A DNA stretch of 42,707 nucleotides from Nocardioides sp. Soil774 (GTDB lineage Bacteria > Actinomycetota > Actinomycetes > Propionibacteriales > Nocardioidaceae). This document shows, piece by piece, positions 41,343-42,707 of this stretch. Within the stretch, counting starts at the first letter, position 1. Each line of letters begins with the position of its first letter. The notes beneath the pieces were generated by a model, which ran no database searches, was not told the origin of the DNA, and saw nothing but the letters and a program-made list of their open reading frames with translations. The stretch is taken from the NCBI RefSeq assembly GCF_001428125.1, contig NZ_LMSM01000009.1, positions 1 to 42,707 on the forward strand, read 5' to 3'. Both the position numbers and the translations under genes were made by a program.

Positions 41343-42707
41343 ATGCGATCTCTCCGTCTCGGGATCGCCGTCGTGCTCGTGGGCGTCGGCTCGGCCTGCT
41401 CCGCGCTCGGTGGCGACGACGCCGATCCTGCCTCCGACCTCGCCACCGACCTGGCCGCGGCGCTGTCGGAGCACTCGCTGGGCGATGTACCCCTCGGCGA
41501 CGAGTCGCAGCGTGCCGCCTTCGACGAGCTGGTCGCGCCCCTCGACGAGGTGCCGGTCGCGGTCGCGGTGTCGTCGATCGAGGTCGTGGAGGAGGAGGGG
41601 TGGGCCGACGCCACCCTCGCCTGGCGCTGGGACGTCACCGACGACGCCACCTGGGAGTACGACACCACCGTGCGGCTCGCGCAGGGCGGCGAGGAGCCGG
41701 AGGAGTGGCGGGTCCAGTGGTCGCCCGAGTCGTTCGCGCCCGGCCTCGCCCAGGGGGAGACCGTCGGCCTGCGCACGCTGGCACCCGCGCGCGGCGACAT
41801 CACCGGCGACGCCGGCGCGGTCCTGGTGGCCGAGCGCCCCGTGCTGCGCTACGGGCTCGACAAGACCAAGGTCGAGGGCCCCGGGGTCGCCCGCAGCGCG
41901 CGTGGCATCGCCCGCGTCCTCGACCTCGACGTCGCGTCGTACGTCGCCCGCGCCGAGGCGATGGGGCCGGACGCCTTCGTCGAGGCGCTGGTCCTGCGCG
42001 AGGACGACCCGCTGGAGGTGCTGCCCGCCTTCCGCCAGGTCCCGGGCGCGCTCGCCGTGCGCGACACCCTGCCGCTGGCCCCGACGCGCGAGTTCGCCGC
42101 TGCCCTGCTCGGCCGGGTCGGCCCGGCGACCGCCGAGCTGGTCGAGGGCTCGGAGGGCCGCATCGTGGCCGGCGACGAGGTCGGCCTGTCCGGGCTGCAG
42201 GCCCGCTACGACGACCAGCTGCGCGGCACCCCCGGCACCGCCGTGGTCGCACGGGGCGCCGACGACCGGCTGCGCACGCTCTTCGAGGTGCCGGCCACCG
42301 ACGGCACCGACCTGGTCACCACCCTCGACCCCGGCCTGCAGCAGCGCGCCGAGGACGCCCTCGCCACGCTCGGCGAGCAGGCGCCGGCCGCCGCGCTCGT
42401 GGCGATCCGCCCCTCCGACGGCGCGGTGCTGGCCAGCGCCAACGGCACCGGCGCCGCGGGCGCCGACCTGGCCGCGACCGGGCAGTACGCCCCCGGCTCG
42501 ACCTTCAAGGTCGTCTCCTCGCTGGCCCTGCTGCGCAGCGGGCTCGGCGTGGACGACGTGGTGTCGTGCCCGGCGACCACCGTGGTCGACGGCCGCTCCT
42601 TCAAGAACTACGACGACTACCCGTCCTCGGCCCTCGGCGACATCCCCTTCGTCCAGGCCATCGCCCAGTCGTGCAACACCGCCCTGATCGGCAACGCCGA
42701 CCGGCTC
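41343..42707 (+). CDS. Penicillin-binding protein (transpeptidase) with MecA_N-type domain, cut at right edge
   Basis: The frame from ATG 41343 stays open to the last base: 455 codons, no stop. A lipoprotein signal precedes Cys19 (GVGSACSAL). Residues about 25-145 are an NTF2-like domain as in PBP2a (MecA_N). The dimerisation region follows (near 150-300, [13 protein letters not shown]). The transpeptidase begins with [15 protein letters not shown] and has the active site GSTFKVVSS (Ser386, Lys389) and S-x-N as SCN at 443-445; the K-T/S-G motif lies beyond the window. It builds peptidoglycan cross-links outside the membrane. A shifted 462-codon frame over the same DNA (41299-42687) is not the gene. 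Confidence 0.9.
   Translation, partial: MRSLRLGIAVVLVGVGSACSALGGDDADPASDLATDLAAALSEHSLGDVPLGDESQRAAFDELVAPLDEVPVAVAVSSIEVVEEEGWADATLAWRWDVTDDATWEYDTTVRLAQGGEEPEEWRVQWSPESFAPGLAQGETVGLRTLAPARGDITGDAGAVLVAERPVLRYGLDKTKVEGPGVARSARGIARVLDLDVASYVARAEAMGPDAFVEALVLREDDPLEVLPAFRQVPGALAVRDTLPLAPTREFAAALLGRVGPATAELVEGSEGRIVAGDEVGLSGLQARYDDQLRGTPGTAVVARGADDRLRTLFEVPATDGTDLVTTLDPGLQQRAEDALATLGEQAPAAALVAIRPSDGAVLASANGTGAAGADLAATGQYAPGSTFKVVSSLALLRSGLGVDDVVSCPATTVVDGRSFKNYDDYPSSALGDIPFVQAIAQSCNTALIGNADRL

Noticed and set aside
41299..42687. 462-codon open frame starting GTG 41299 on the plus strand
   Set aside because: Its translation is Arg/Ser/Pro-rich low-complexity sequence, while the frame from 41343 carries STFK, SCN and a lipobox and runs on past the edge. 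It is a shadow of the PBP gene.

Overview
The window is 42.7 kb of high-GC actinobacterial chromosome. The gene set points to the Nocardioidaceae (Nocardioides-like): mycothiol S-conjugate amidase (mca), a DUF4307 protein, PhoH2 (PIN-PhoH), a Z-isoprenyl diphosphate synthase of the mycobacterial Rv1086 type, strong G/C preference at third codon positions, and many starts that look leaderless. The family assignment is inference; nothing here names a species.

Layout. (1) About 1-3,890 is a visibly lower-GC accessory stretch: an open reading frame entering from the left edge with a 30-bp tandem repeat, two small membrane proteins, a frameshifted gene with an ADP-ribosyltransferase-like look coupled to an unknown partner, and a DUF3800 protein. 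(2) 3,895-14,255 is core: msrA, a secreted repeat protein, a tight operon metB-DUF202-mutL-AI-2E transporter-ilvA, repeats, greA, DUF4307, mca, a small membrane protein and a methyltransferase. (3) 14,276-29,388 is a sugar-use island: GH36 alpha-galactosidase, DeoR regulator and GH42 beta-galactosidase, divergent from a three-gene ABC importer without its own ATPase; then nagA, a YihY-type membrane protein, and a fructose-type operon frcB-frcC-frcA-frcK-lacI. (4) 29,581-42,707 is core again: yyaL, glycosyltransferase, DUF1353 membrane protein, hemolysin III, Z-prenyl transferase, phoH2, a lytic-transglycosylase-like secreted protein, two acetyltransferases, a DUF4396 membrane protein with a CsoR-type operator, fumC, and a penicillin-binding protein cut by the right edge.

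From memory of the M. tuberculosis map, gene order and strand of metB, greA, DUF4307, mca, small membrane protein, yyaL, hemolysin III, Z-prenyl synthase, phoH2 and fumC match Rv1079, Rv1080c, Rv1081c, Rv1082, Rv1083, Rv1084, Rv1085c, Rv1086, Rv1095 and Rv1098c. The sugar island sits exactly between the Rv1083 and Rv1084 equivalents.

Main points of interest: a repeated start grammar TANNNT-N6/7-RTG at more than ten genes; a leaderless five-codon ORF whose stop overlaps the hemolysin III start; two overlapping LacI-type operators on the -35 of the frc promoter; a CsoR-type palindrome on the -10 of the DUF4396 gene; the frameshifted two-gene unit in the left accessory stretch; and a roughly 100-nt hairpin downstream of phoH2.
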